This document shows, in pieces, positions 8,827-17,748 of a stretch of 64,000 nucleotides of DNA. The stretch covers positions 3,968,001 to 4,032,000 of the forward strand of contig NZ_CP139487.1 in the NCBI RefSeq assembly GCF_034259205.1, read 5' to 3'. Made by a program: the position numbers and the translations under genes. Position 1 is the stretch's first letter. Every line of letters starts with the position of its first letter. The stretch comes from Peredibacter starrii (GTDB lineage: Bacteria > Bdellovibrionota > Bacteriovoracia > Bacteriovoracales > Bacteriovoracaceae). The notes under the pieces are model-generated. The model had not been told where the DNA came from. It did no database searches and saw only the letters and a program-made list of their open reading frames with translations.

Positions 8827-9213
8827 CTAGTTCGATTCTGGAAAGATAACGTCAGGCGAACCCAACTTCTTTCTTATCAACAAAATGTGCCCATCAGAAT
8901 TAGATTCATTTTTCAAAAAGTGGTGCTTTCCTGACTGGCGCTCGAACATGACTGAATCACCTTCTTCGACCACGATTTCTGAATCACCCTCAACTGCCAC
9001 CAATTTTCCACTTAAAACATAAATAAGTTCATCAGTATGAGTATGAAAATGCGGTGAAGATGATCTTGAATTTGGACTGATAATTTCATGAGATAGAAAA
9101 ATATCAGTTGAAAACAATGCTTCAGAGATCACATTAGACCGAGAATATTCTTCACCGGTCTTTGTAGACTTGAGCTGGCGATAGTGACGGTCTGATTTTT
9201 TCTGGATTTTCAT
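8827..9213 (-). CDS. Single-domain cupin protein
   Basis: A 128-aa cupin_2-type beta-barrel. It has the first metal motif PHFHTHTDELIYVLSGK (His-x-His ... Glu), the turn EGDSVMFERQSGKHHF, and a C-terminal strand ending HILLIRKK. It probably binds a metal and a small ligand; enzymatic versus sensory function cannot be told. The start codon is 3 bp downstream of the lipoprotein gene's stop, so the two are co-transcribed. Confidence 0.8.
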   Translation of the reverse strand: MKIQKKSDRHYRQLKSTKTGEEYSRSNVISEALFSTDIFLSHEIISPNSRSSSPHFHTHTDELIYVLSGKLVAVEGDSEIVVEEGDSVMFERQSGKHHFLKNESNSDGHILLIRKKLGSPDVIFPESN

Positions 9214-9215
9214 GT

Positions 9216-9569
9216 TTACGACCTAACGTAAGTGCAAACCTTCTCAAGACACTTCACCTGCCCATTACACAAGACTTTGCAATAAGGTCCTTGATAGTTT
9301 TGACAGCTTGTCTCTACCAGATTGAGATATTTTTGGAGTTTATTTTTAGAAACGCCTTCACCGCAGCTGCATGAACATTTAGTTGAGACTGTCGTGCAAT
9401 CAGAGTCAGAAACACAACTTCGGTCAATCATTTCGATGCTGACAACATCTGGTTGCTTGAAATTTACTTCAGCTTGCTGAACTGAAGCATCTGTCTTTTT
9501 TGGGGCCTCGGCCGGGGTACAGGCAATAGAAATTGAAAACACCAACAACAGAAAAATGTTTTTCATCAT
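9216..9569 (-). CDS. Cysteine-rich lipoprotein, function unknown
   Basis: A 117-aa protein with a lipoprotein signal (FSISIAC, lipidated Cys17), so it is anchored in the membrane facing the periplasm or surface. The mature part has ten further cysteines in a pattern (SCVSDSDCTTVSTKCSCSCG ... CQNYQGPYCKVLCNGQVKCLEKVC) that suggests several disulfides. The DRSCVSDSDC opening resembles small disulfide-rich modules common in delta-proteobacterial and bdellovibrio-type secretomes. It lies just upstream of the cupin gene, and its own upstream neighbour is separated by a terminator. Confidence 0.7.
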   Translation of the reverse strand: MMKNIFLLLVFSISIACTPAEAPKKTDASVQQAEVNFKQPDVVSIEMIDRSCVSDSDCTTVSTKCSCSCGEGVSKNKLQKYLNLVETSCQNYQGPYCKVLCNGQVKCLEKVCTYVRS

Positions 9570-9577
9570 TCGTCTCT

Positions 9578-9612
9578 CTAAAAAAAAGAAAAGGCCCGGA
9601 ATCCGGGCCTTC
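9578..9612 (-). terminator. Rho-independent terminator of the Ktr operon
   Basis: A GC-rich stem AAGGCCCGG / CCGGGCCTT is followed on the minus strand by a U-tract. It ends the ktrB-ktrA-sensor operon. Confidence 0.9.
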
Positions 9613-9616
9613 AGTA

Positions 9617-10786
9617 TTAAACGAAAACTTCTTTTGAAATAATCATCATGTAGTAATCCAGATTCGATTCTTTTGCACGAATAGGAATTACGTTAGCGTA
9701 ACCCTGGTAGGCCTCTTCTGTGTCTTCAAACACATATTCGCCGGTCGCTGGATCAATGACCTTTTTACGTTTTGGAATTGTAATTTCAGCGTTTTCAATT
9801 TTCGAACGACGTTTAATCGCAAGTTCAAAAGTCTCAACAATTGAATCTGGAATCAGAGTATCGGTAATGTTTTTATTGATAACGTCATCAGATTGCATTT
9901 CCAGGGTCGAATACATAGGGTTATTCATATAGATAAGTTCGCCCTTGGCATTTGAGATCATGATGTTCTTCTTAATCATGTTCGCCAGCGTATCAAACTT
10001 ACGGTGCTCAACCGAAATACGGTCCGTACGCAGTTGCTCGAACTTTTTCATATTCACGATCATTTTGTTCAATTCGCGGGCAAGCTCCCCAATCTCATCA
10101 TCCTGATCATAGTAAATAGATACGTCGAAATTCACGTCCTGAAGCTCACGAACCGCATCGTTAATTTTCTTAAACGGCATCGCAATTTTACCCGGAACAA
10201 CTAGTGATAAAAGAATGGTTCCAAGGAACGTAATGATGAGAGTAATAAGCATATTACGACGAGTTTCGCCGATGATTGCTTTAACTTGTTTATCTCGTTG
10301 CTCATTCTGGAAATACTGAATGTCCTGGAATTCCGAGAAGGCCTCAAGGATTTTGTCAGTTAATTCGTTAATCGTCGAAATCCCTTCTCCATCGCGGTAG
10401 AACAATGATGATTTACTTACGATGGTTTTAAGTGAGTCCACGTAGCCTTGCATCTTAGAAATGATCTTCTTGGCCTCTACTTCAGTATAAAAACTATCCA
10501 AACGCTGAAGCTGGGACTGGAAGCCTTCACACAGGTTTTCTAAGCGCTTTAAGTCTTCGCCAGTAGGCTTGGTCGTCAGAATCTTCTTCTGCATCTTAAG
10601 AATTGAAACCGCAGAAATTCTCACTTCATCTGTAAGAAGCGAGATCTTGTTGGAGTTCACCGTGATATTTGAAATCTGGTTATTGAGTGAATCCAGGAAG
10701 AAAAAAACCGTAAACCCCATCACCAGCACAACAATGTTGGCGATGATGAAACTAAAGGCCACACGGCGTTTAAGAGACAATTTCAT
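9617..10786 (-). CDS. Membrane HAMP-PAS sensor without a kinase or other output domain
   Basis: A 389-aa protein in the order: TM1 (about residues 10-31), a roughly 150-residue helical extracytoplasmic domain, TM2 (about 180-198), a HAMP domain (PFKKINDAVRELQDVNF ... DDEIGELARELNKM), a short coiled coil and a PAS-like domain (ISNAKGELIYMNNPMYSTLEM). It ends there: no DHp/ATPase, GGDEF, methyl-accepting or phosphatase domain is present. It is the last gene of the ktrB-ktrA operon, 15 bp after ktrA. A role in sensing osmotic or ionic state for potassium uptake is inferred from position only. Confidence 0.8.
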   Translation of the reverse strand: MKLSLKRRVAFSFIIANIVVLVMGFTVFFFLDSLNNQISNITVNSNKISLLTDEVRISAVSILKMQKKILTTKPTGEDLKRLENLCEGFQSQLQRLDSFYTEVEAKKIISKMQGYVDSLKTIVSKSSLFYRDGEGISTINELTDKILEAFSEFQDIQYFQNEQRDKQVKAIIGETRRNMLITLIITFLGTILLSLVVPGKIAMPFKKINDAVRELQDVNFDVSIYYDQDDEIGELARELNKMIVNMKKFEQLRTDRISVEHRKFDTLANMIKKNIMISNAKGELIYMNNPMYSTLEMQSDDVINKNITDTLIPDSIVETFELAIKRRSKIENAEITIPKRKKVIDPATGEYVFEDTEEAYQGYANVIPIRAKESNLDYYMMIISKEVFV

Positions 10787-10801
10787 ATATACTCCGAAAA
10801 A

Positions 10802-11497
10802 TTATACTTCTTCTAAATCCGAGAACAGGCGATCAAGGTTCTTTTCACTACCCACGATAACCACAATGTCATCGGCCTCAATCACATCCATTGGTAGAGG
10901 TGAATCGTTAATCACCACTCGGTAAGCGGCCTTACCTTCTTCACTGATATAAGGAACACGCTTTTGAAGGGCCACGATGTTTAGTGAATAGTTCTGACGA
11001 ATCTGTGACTCAACAAGGGTCTTCCCTTCAAAGGCCTTACCAAGCTTTAACTCTACAATCGAGTAGCCGGCGGCAAAGTTATAACGTTGAAGAACGTGAG
11101 GAGCGGCGATCTTACTCGCTACGATCTCTCCCATTTCTTCCTCTACTTTGATGATTTCAGAAGCACCAATCTCGCGAAGAACGTGCTCATGAAGTGGCGT
11201 CGTTGCACGGGCAACCACTCGTCCTACCCCGAGCTTTCTCAGCATCGCAACTGACATGATACTCATTTCAATGTTGTCACCGATCGCCACAATCGCCGTA
11301 TCTACGTCTGAGATATTAACCGCTCGAAGCGATTTTTCTTGAGTCACGTCGATACAAATAGCGTGAGAAACCTTATCTTTAATTCGGTCCACCAGCTCCG
11401 GATTGGAATCAATCGCAAGAACTTCCGCCCCTTTTTCAAACAAACGAACCGCAGTTTTTGCTCCGAATGTTCCTAGTCCGATTACAGCAACAATCAT
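10802..11497 (-). CDS. ktrA: Potassium uptake regulatory subunit KtrA/TrkA (RCK protein)
   Basis: A cytoplasmic ring-forming RCK protein of 231 aa that gates the KtrB channel. It has an N-terminal Rossmann fold with GLGTFG (residues 7-12), an acidic residue at the end of strand 2 (AIDSNPE), and an RCK_C domain in the last about 85 residues. A single RCK pair matches KtrA rather than the double-length TrkA. It lies 4 bp after ktrB and 15 bp before the sensor gene. Confidence 0.92.
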   Translation of the reverse strand: MIVAVIGLGTFGAKTAVRLFEKGAEVLAIDSNPELVDRIKDKVSHAICIDVTQEKSLRAVNISDVDTAIVAIGDNIEMSIMSVAMLRKLGVGRVVARATTPLHEHVLREIGASEIIKVEEEMGEIVASKIAAPHVLQRYNFAAGYSIVELKLGKAFEGKTLVESQIRQNYSLNIVALQKRVPYISEEGKAAYRVVINDSPLPMDVIEADDIVVIVGSEKNLDRLFSDLEEV

Positions 11498-11501
11498 ATT
11501 T

Positions 11502-13229
11502 TTATCCTATTAGTACTTTCCCTTCAGGGTATTCAACTTTATTTGGTAATACAGCACGAGATCCAACTGCCAGTACGAGAGTAAGAGGTCCTACTCGACC
11601 AACAAACATCATGAGAATGATGGTAATTTTTCCAAGCACTGTCAGAAACGGCGTAATTCCTAGAGAAAGACCGACCGTACCGAAGGCACTTGTAACTTCA
11701 AAGAGCAGTGCTAGGAAACTCTTATCCGGCTCAAGTCGCATCATCACAAGCACCCCGACACTCACTACAATAAGTGAGATAATGAAGATGGCGATGGATT
11801 TCACGACCGTGGCTGCGGGAATTCTTCTCTCAAAAAACTCCACATCAAACTTACCTTTAAGAGTCGCCGTTACCGATTGCAAGAGTACCGCAAATGTTGT
11901 GGTCTTCACACCACCACCGGTTGAACCAGGTGAGGCACCAATGAACATCAAGAGCACTAACATATAAAGACTGTGCGGATGAAGGGCGTTCAAATTAATG
12001 GTGTTAAAACCCGCCGTTCTTGGAGTTACTGACTGGAAGAACGAGACCTGGAATCTTTCCCACATAGACATGTCCTGGAAAGCATGCAGGAACTCTCCAA
12101 AGAAGAGATAAATTGTACCGAAAGCTAAAAGCAAGGTGTTCACAGACAATACGATTTTGGTATGAACCGTGAGATTCTTGAAAGAGCGTTTGTACTTTAC
12201 GGCGTTACCAACATCCTTCATCACTGAGAAACCGATACCACCCAAAATGATCAGGCAGGCAACAGTCATCGTAATCAGTGGCTCAAATTTAAAATCTTCA
12301 AAGTTGTTATTAAACAAGGCATATCCTGCATTACAGAACGCCATGATTGAGTGAAAAAATCCGAAGTAAAGGGCCTGCCCAATTTCAAAACCTTCCTGAT
12401 AGAAACCCATGGTTAATATTATGGCGCCAATAAACTCGATCACAAACGTATAACGGATGATGTCTACAATCAGTCCTAACAGTTCCTCGGAACTTGATGT
12501 ATCAAGCACGTCATGCATGATCACCTGCTCTCTCATCTGAAGGTTTTTTCCCATGATCACGGCCATGGAACTTGAGAGGGTCATGATACCGAGACCACCA
12601 ACTTGTGTAAGAATCAACATCACCATTTGGCCAAAAATACTGAATTCATCCGGCAAAGAGATTGAAGAAAGCCCGGTCACACAAGTGGCAGAGGTGGCCA
12701 TAAAGAGGGCATCGATAAAAGCAATGCTTTTACCCGGGGCCGCTGAAACTGGGAGAATCAGAATGAGAGCACCAAGAAAAATCCAACCTCCGAAAGACAA
12801 TAGGACTACCTCGGCTGGTGCCAGCTTTAAACGGAAGAGAAAACTACTAGCTCCGGTAAAGTTGGCCTTCGTGGCCGTTTCCTCTTTTTCATAGAAAGAA
12901 ATAACGGTTGAAAACAAGTGCACGGCGGATAACCAATAAATAAATTCAATGTCTCCCCAGGTAATCATCAGGGGAACGAAAATAATCAGAGAAAAAACAT
13001 AACGACGGAAGAAATCTTCAAAACCATCACTCTTTAAAAAGTTTGAAGCAAGGGTTATAAAGAGAACTAACGGAACGACCCAAATAGCGTGGGTAAGAAT
13101 AAGCTCCATCGGAATCTTGGCAAGGAAATGCGGAAACCGGTTGGCCTTTTGTAAGGTATAAACGAGTACAAAGAATCCATTGACGAAAATTTCGAGCAAC
13201 AATGGTATTCTTCCCATAAAATAATTCAT
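11502..13229 (-). CDS. ktrB: TrkH/KtrB family potassium transporter
   Basis: A polytopic inner-membrane K+ channel-like transporter, 575 aa. Its selectivity-filter loops are visible as ATSATCVTGLSS, FCNAGYALF, TPRTAGFNTI and TSAFGTVGLSLG, the four P-loops of the Trk/Ktr/HKT superfamily. It is longer than typical KtrB (about 450 aa), with an extra N-terminal bundle of roughly four hydrophobic segments. It heads the operon with ktrA and a membrane sensor. Confidence 0.92.
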   Translation of the reverse strand: MNYFMGRIPLLLEIFVNGFFVLVYTLQKANRFPHFLAKIPMELILTHAIWVVPLVLFITLASNFLKSDGFEDFFRRYVFSLIIFVPLMITWGDIEFIYWLSAVHLFSTVISFYEKEETATKANFTGASSFLFRLKLAPAEVVLLSFGGWIFLGALILILPVSAAPGKSIAFIDALFMATSATCVTGLSSISLPDEFSIFGQMVMLILTQVGGLGIMTLSSSMAVIMGKNLQMREQVIMHDVLDTSSSEELLGLIVDIIRYTFVIEFIGAIILTMGFYQEGFEIGQALYFGFFHSIMAFCNAGYALFNNNFEDFKFEPLITMTVACLIILGGIGFSVMKDVGNAVKYKRSFKNLTVHTKIVLSVNTLLLAFGTIYLFFGEFLHAFQDMSMWERFQVSFFQSVTPRTAGFNTINLNALHPHSLYMLVLLMFIGASPGSTGGGVKTTTFAVLLQSVTATLKGKFDVEFFERRIPAATVVKSIAIFIISLIVVSVGVLVMMRLEPDKSFLALLFEVTSAFGTVGLSLGITPFLTVLGKITIILMMFVGRVGPLTLVLAVGSRAVLPNKVEYPEGKVLIG

Positions 13230-13275
13230 AACGCTAATTTTACGTCCTTTTTATAAACAATCCTAGGATTTGTTC

Positions 13276-14373
13276 ATGCGACAAAAACGCCTCGTCCCTT
13301 TCGAAATTACTGGCATGGATAGCCTTGGACAGGGAGTCAGTAAACTCGGTGATAAGGTTACATTTATTGCTAAAACGACAGTCGGTGACAAGGGGGTCGC
13401 TGAAATTCTTGCCGAAAGAAAAGGCGTCGCCTTTGCTAAGGTTCATGAACTTTCAACACCGTCTCCCCGCAGAATTCCCCCGGCATGTATTCATTTTGGT
13501 ACTTGTCCCTCTTGCCACTACCAACATGTGAGTTATGAGGACGAACTAGGATTTAAAAAAGAGAGTTTTCAAAAGCTTTTCAGAAAACTTGCCCTTCCTG
13601 AGGTTCAAGTCATTGGTGCAACACGAAGATTTGAATATAGAAACCGAATTCAGCTGCATTATAGTCTCAAATCTAAGCTAATTGGAATGAAGGATCAGGC
13701 AAACCGGGTTACGGCCATACCAGAGTGCCTCATCGGACTTCCTGAAGTTAAGTCAGAAATTCAACGCCTTTATCATCAAGATCAATGGTTAAAAGAGGTT
13801 CCCAAGGGACAACCGGAAGGTCATGTTGAAATTTATTGGGTTCAAAATCAGATTAAAACATCCTGGAACCGTCCCTATGCAGATGGCGGCTTCACTCAAG
13901 TGTTTGAAGAAATGAACCAAAAGCTTAAAACCATTCTGCATGAAGAATGGACCTTAAATAAGTCGACTCATTTACTCGACTTGTTTGCTGGTAATGGAAA
14001 TCTCAGCAACGGTCTGAATTATTCTAAACGCTTATGTGTGGATCTCTACTCTCAAATTCCTGGAACGGACTTTGTTAACCAGAACATTTATGATGACTCG
14101 GCCCTGAAAAGGATTCAATCTGAGCTAAAAAAACGTGAACTCAGTATTGAGAACCTCCTGCTGGACCCTCCTCGCTCTGGTTTGAAGAACCTAAAAGAAT
14201 GGATTGAAGTACTAAAACCTAAAACGATCGCTTATGTCAGCTGTGATCCTCATACTCTTGCCCGAGACGTGATGGGCCTGGAAGACTATTCCGTTTGTAA
14301 GGCCTTTTTGATCGATTTTTTTCCCTCAACCTTTCATTTCGAAAGTTTCTTAATTCTCGAGAGAAAAAGCTGA
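13276..14373 (+). CDS. 23S rRNA m5U methyltransferase-like (RlmD/RumA/TrmA family)
   Basis: A class I SAM-dependent RNA uracil-C5 methyltransferase, 365 aa. It has an N-terminal TRAM-like beta domain (ITGMDSLGQGVSKLG) and an iron-sulfur motif Cys-x5-Cys-x2-Cys (ACIHFGTCPSCHYQH) with a later cysteine in IPECLIG. The SAM motif is LLDLFAGNGNLS, the catalytic-core motif LDPPRSGL, and the nucleophile cysteine lies in YVSCDPHTLARD. ATG 13276 has AGGA 7 nt upstream and is preferred over an in-frame TTG at 13270. It is shorter than E. coli RlmD (433 aa). Which uridine it modifies is unknown; a second family member is at 20545. Confidence 0.85.
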   Translation: MRQKRLVPFEITGMDSLGQGVSKLGDKVTFIAKTTVGDKGVAEILAERKGVAFAKVHELSTPSPRRIPPACIHFGTCPSCHYQHVSYEDELGFKKESFQKLFRKLALPEVQVIGATRRFEYRNRIQLHYSLKSKLIGMKDQANRVTAIPECLIGLPEVKSEIQRLYHQDQWLKEVPKGQPEGHVEIYWVQNQIKTSWNRPYADGGFTQVFEEMNQKLKTILHEEWTLNKSTHLLDLFAGNGNLSNGLNYSKRLCVDLYSQIPGTDFVNQNIYDDSALKRIQSELKKRELSIENLLLDPPRSGLKNLKEWIEVLKPKTIAYVSCDPHTLARDVMGLEDYSVCKAFLIDFFPSTFHFESFLILERKS

Positions 14374-14440
14374 TTTTCTTTTTACAAAAATGACCTCCTT
14401 ACTTAGAATTAAATAAAGCATTTCTTTGTTAGGAGGGGCC

Positions 14441-15280
14441 ATGTTTAAAGCCAATAGTTTAAAATCTTCGGGGATCGTATTCCTGTGCCTATTTGCGCTG
14501 GCTTCATGTGCTTCAAAACAAACTCAGCTTCAACAAAAACAAGCAGAAATTTATTACGGTGCTGGAACACAGAGTTTAATGGAGCGTCAGTATACTGAGG
14601 CCCTGAAAAATTTAGTCAAGGCCAATGAACTAAATCCAAATAACACTGAGATCCTGAACAATCTTGGTATGGCCTATTACTTTAAGGGCGAAAAAGATCT
14701 GGCCGTGCGTACATTGAACGCCGCACTTGAGGCCGATGATCGCAACTCAGATGCACGCGTGAATCTTGCTTCAATCTTCTACAAAGATGGAGAAGTTCAA
14801 AAAGCTGAAACCATCTACAAACAAGTTCTAAAAGATCTGACTTACGATAAGCAAGCTCGCACCTATTACAATCTTGGTATCATCGAACTTCAGAGCCGCA
14901 GAAACACTGTGAGCGCTGAGAACTACTTCAAAAAATCAATTAAGGAAGATGATAACTACTGTCCGGCCTATTATCAGCTTGGACTGGTTCAATATCAGCG
15001 TCGTCAGTTCAACTCTGCTCTGACAAACTTTAAAGAAGCTTCAATGGGAACTTGCTTTGATATGCCTGCTCCACACTTCTACCAGGCCCTGACTTTGATT
15101 GAACTACGTCGTTACGACGAGGCCCGTATCAAGCTTGATGAAATTGATACTCGCTTTGCTAAGACAACTTACGCAGTTAAGGCACGTACAAAAGCTCTTG
15201 AATTAAACGAAATTGAATTAAGAAATAAATCTACAGAATCTCATGCATCACGGAAGGTGCTTGAATCTCCAGATTTCTAA
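14441..15280 (+). CDS. pilF: TPR lipoprotein, PilF/PilW-like
   Basis: A 279-aa lipoprotein with signal peptide and lipobox ALASC, followed by about six tetratricopeptide repeats (for example PNNTEILNNLGMAYYFKGEK and YYNLGIIELQSRRN). PilF/PilW is the outer-membrane pilotin-like lipoprotein for type IV pilus secretin assembly. The order pilF then rodZ is the classical gamma-proteobacterial arrangement, which supports the call. AGGAGG just upstream fixes the ATG at 14441. The TPR alone does not prove pilus function. Confidence 0.75.
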   Translation: MFKANSLKSSGIVFLCLFALASCASKQTQLQQKQAEIYYGAGTQSLMERQYTEALKNLVKANELNPNNTEILNNLGMAYYFKGEKDLAVRTLNAALEADDRNSDARVNLASIFYKDGEVQKAETIYKQVLKDLTYDKQARTYYNLGIIELQSRRNTVSAENYFKKSIKEDDNYCPAYYQLGLVQYQRRQFNSALTNFKEASMGTCFDMPAPHFYQALTLIELRRYDEARIKLDEIDTRFAKTTYAVKARTKALELNEIELRNKSTESHASRKVLESPDF

Positions 15281-15299
15281 TACACCAAGGATGGGGTAA

Positions 15300-16496
15300 A
15301 TGGAAAAACAAGAAACGAACCAGGGAGAAGGGACGAATGCTGGTATGGGACTTCTCGGTGAGTACCTGAAGCAAAAGCGTCTCGACAAAAACTTCACGCT
15401 TGAGAAGCTTTCTCAGAAGACAAAGATCAGCGTGAACATTCTGAAAAGCCTCGAGGCCAATGACTATGATCATTTGCCTAGTGCCGCTTATATTAAGGGC
15501 TTCGTACAAAGTTACGTTAAAGTTCTGGGCATTCCACAGGATGAGGCCATCACTAAGATGGAATATACTTATCTGAATGTTTTAGGAAAACCATTTCCCT
15601 TCCTGAATCATACTAAGGGCATGGCCACACCTACTCCTGGTCAACCGGCCGGAGTTCAAAGAACTCCTACAGAAGAAACACCTACTCCGCATGAAGTAAT
15701 TGAAAGCGGCGACTCAATCATTGATAGTACGAAATCAATTCTGCCTATAGTGATCTTCGGTGCTGTGATTTTACTTTTTGTTGGCGGTTACAAGCTTATT
15801 TCTACAGTGGTAGAGAGCGAAGTGAATGGTCAGCAGGAAAAAGATCTTGGTCCGAAAATCGAGTCAAGTTCGGCCCTGGTAAAACAACCTGAAAAAGCAC
15901 CAGAACCTCCAAAGACTGAAGCAACGGCCACAACTGCAGCTTCGACTGAGGCGACTCCTCCGGCAGCTGAAGTTAAGAAAGAAGAAGTAAAACCAGAGCC
16001 TGATTTCCCAAGAAACTTCCCGACTATTGAATTTAAGAAAGTACGTGGGAAATTATTCTCTGTGAAAACGGATGCCCCGGAAAATGAAGACACTGCAATT
16101 CTTCCTCAGCAAATCAAGGACTCGATGAATTCTGATATTCAGAACATCTATATCCGCGCGACAGAAGGTAACACTTGGTTAAGCTATAAGATTGATGCCA
16201 ATCCAATTGAAAGCGTGATCATTAATAAAGACAGTGATTTGTTCCTACAAGGTAATGAAATCAGAATTTTCTTAGGAAACGTGAAAGTAACTAAGATTTT
16301 CTACAATAACTACCTGATCGAAACTCCGACAAAATCTGGGGTCAAGAGTCTGATCTTCCCGGAAGAAAGCAATGCTAAATTCCAATTGCCACTCTTCCCG
16401 AAGGCAAAAGACGATATCCTCTACACTGCTGAGGATTACATCAAGAGAATGAAACTGGAAGAAGAAGAATTAGAGAAAAGAAAAGCCAACCAATAG
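15300..16496 (+). CDS. rodZ: RodZ-like cytoskeletal/shape protein
   Basis: RodZ links MreB to the elongasome. The 398-aa protein has an N-terminal HTH_25 domain (LGEYLKQKRLDKNFTLEKLS ... LPSAAYIKGFVQSY), one transmembrane segment (about residues 142-164, SILPIVIFGAVILLFVGGYK), a Pro/Glu/Ala/Thr-rich periplasmic linker, and a C-terminal beta domain ending in a charged helix. The topology (cytoplasmic HTH, single TM, periplasmic tail) is characteristic. It starts 19 bp after the pilF-like gene and is followed by a bidirectional terminator. Confidence 0.88.
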   Translation: MEKQETNQGEGTNAGMGLLGEYLKQKRLDKNFTLEKLSQKTKISVNILKSLEANDYDHLPSAAYIKGFVQSYVKVLGIPQDEAITKMEYTYLNVLGKPFPFLNHTKGMATPTPGQPAGVQRTPTEETPTPHEVIESGDSIIDSTKSILPIVIFGAVILLFVGGYKLISTVVESEVNGQQEKDLGPKIESSSALVKQPEKAPEPPKTEATATTAASTEATPPAAEVKKEEVKPEPDFPRNFPTIEFKKVRGKLFSVKTDAPENEDTAILPQQIKDSMNSDIQNIYIRATEGNTWLSYKIDANPIESVIINKDSDLFLQGNEIRIFLGNVKVTKIFYNNYLIETPTKSGVKSLIFPEESNAKFQLPLFPKAKDDILYTAEDYIKRMKLEEEELEKRKANQ

Positions 16497-16503
16497 TTAA
16501 GAA

Positions 16504-16537
16504 TAAAAAAAGGCCAGAGTAATCTGGCCTTTTTTTA
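16504..16537. terminator. Bidirectional rho-independent terminator
   Basis: The stem AAAGGCCAGA / TCTGGCCTTT with a GTAA loop has A- and T-runs on both sides. It separates the convergent rodZ and lptF genes. Confidence 0.92.
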
Positions 16538-17665
16538 TGACTGCCAATCTAGCTTACGATAAAACCACAGACCCAATCCCATCATCACAGTCATCGGCAA
16601 GAACACTGCCACCGGAATAGGAATTGTCTCTTTCTTTGCAAAACTTACGAGTGAGAAGTAGAGGCCATAATAAAGAATCAGGCACACTAGACCAATAAGT
16701 CCTGAGTTTTTGCCCTTACCCCTGTTACCCGTGACCCCCAAGGTGAAACCTAGAAAACAAAAAATAAAGCACACAAAGGCGCCGTTCTTTCGGTTCCAGA
16801 ATTCATATTTAGCGTTAAAGAACTCTTTTTTGTTAAAACGATAGGCCTTTTCTGCTTCCTCCGGAGTCATCTTCAAGACTCCTTCAAGTTCCTTCGAAGA
16901 AAGCATGGTTTCCTTGATACTCAGACGGTCTTCAAATTGTTGCTGAGAAACCGGAAACACATATTTTTGGAACAAGATCTTTTCCTGGTCCGTGCCCTTG
17001 GCCTGGCCCACAATATTTCCATCGTGCAGAACGAGGGTCAATTTCTCAGTCAGAGAATCAGCATCTCTTTCGAAAATAAGCTCTCCTCTCTTAGCAAAAA
17101 TAACCTTCGAGTTCTGGGGATTTTCCTGAATATGAAGGAAAACCTCATCTAGGTTTCGGCCATACTTAGTCGATTTACTCGCAAAGAGAGTCAAACTAGG
17201 AATTAAAGTAAAGAATTGGCCTTCTTTAATACCGGCAAGGAGTCCGCTTGAGGTCAAATAATTTAGCTTTTGTTTGAAGGCCTTATTTGATTTAGGAATA
17301 ACGGTTTGGTTTAGCTGGTACACACTTGCAGTTAAAATCGCCGCAATTATCAGAAACGGCAGCATGATCTTAAACTTTGTTAACCCACCAGCGCGCATAG
17401 CAATATATTCTGAGTCACCCGAAATTCGATTTAAGCAATAAATAGTTGAGAAGAACACTGCAATGGGAAGTGAGAGCGGAACGAAGGTTAAAGCAATATT
17501 TCCCACTAGTTTGAGAGTAAACCACAGAGAAATGTCTCGAGTTACCAGAAGTTCCGTCATACGGAACAGCTCAAAGGTCAATAGAAAGCTAATAAAGAAG
17601 ATGGTACTTACCACCAGGGGCAGAACAAATTGTGCGGCAAGGTATCGTTGTAATAAAAGCTTCAT
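16535..17665 (-). CDS. lptF: LPS export permease LptF/LptG family
   Basis: A YjgP/YjgQ-type permease of 376 aa. Three membrane segments lie in the N-terminal part (from residue 12, around 55-80 and around 105-120), followed by a periplasmic jellyroll of about 150 residues and three C-terminal helices (GAFVCFIFCFLGFTLG, a SGLIGLVCLILYYGLYF segment and a final one). It forms the LptB2FG ABC transporter that lifts LPS from the inner membrane. The SEYIAMRAGGLT coupling-helix segment is conserved. LptF is favoured over LptG, but only one copy is in the window. Confidence 0.85.
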   Translation of the reverse strand: MKLLLQRYLAAQFVLPLVVSTIFFISFLLTFELFRMTELLVTRDISLWFTLKLVGNIALTFVPLSLPIAVFFSTIYCLNRISGDSEYIAMRAGGLTKFKIMLPFLIIAAILTASVYQLNQTVIPKSNKAFKQKLNYLTSSGLLAGIKEGQFFTLIPSLTLFASKSTKYGRNLDEVFLHIQENPQNSKVIFAKRGELIFERDADSLTEKLTLVLHDGNIVGQAKGTDQEKILFQKYVFPVSQQQFEDRLSIKETMLSSKELEGVLKMTPEEAEKAYRFNKKEFFNAKYEFWNRKNGAFVCFIFCFLGFTLGVTGNRGKGKNSGLIGLVCLILYYGLYFSLVSFAKKETIPIPVAVFLPMTVMMGLGLWFYRKLDWQS

Positions 17666-17748
17666 ATTTTTATCCTAAGAACAAAATACTCCAGATTCAC
17701 CTTTCCTTCAAGAAATGGCAGAATAGGGTGATCAATAAAGGAGCTTCC

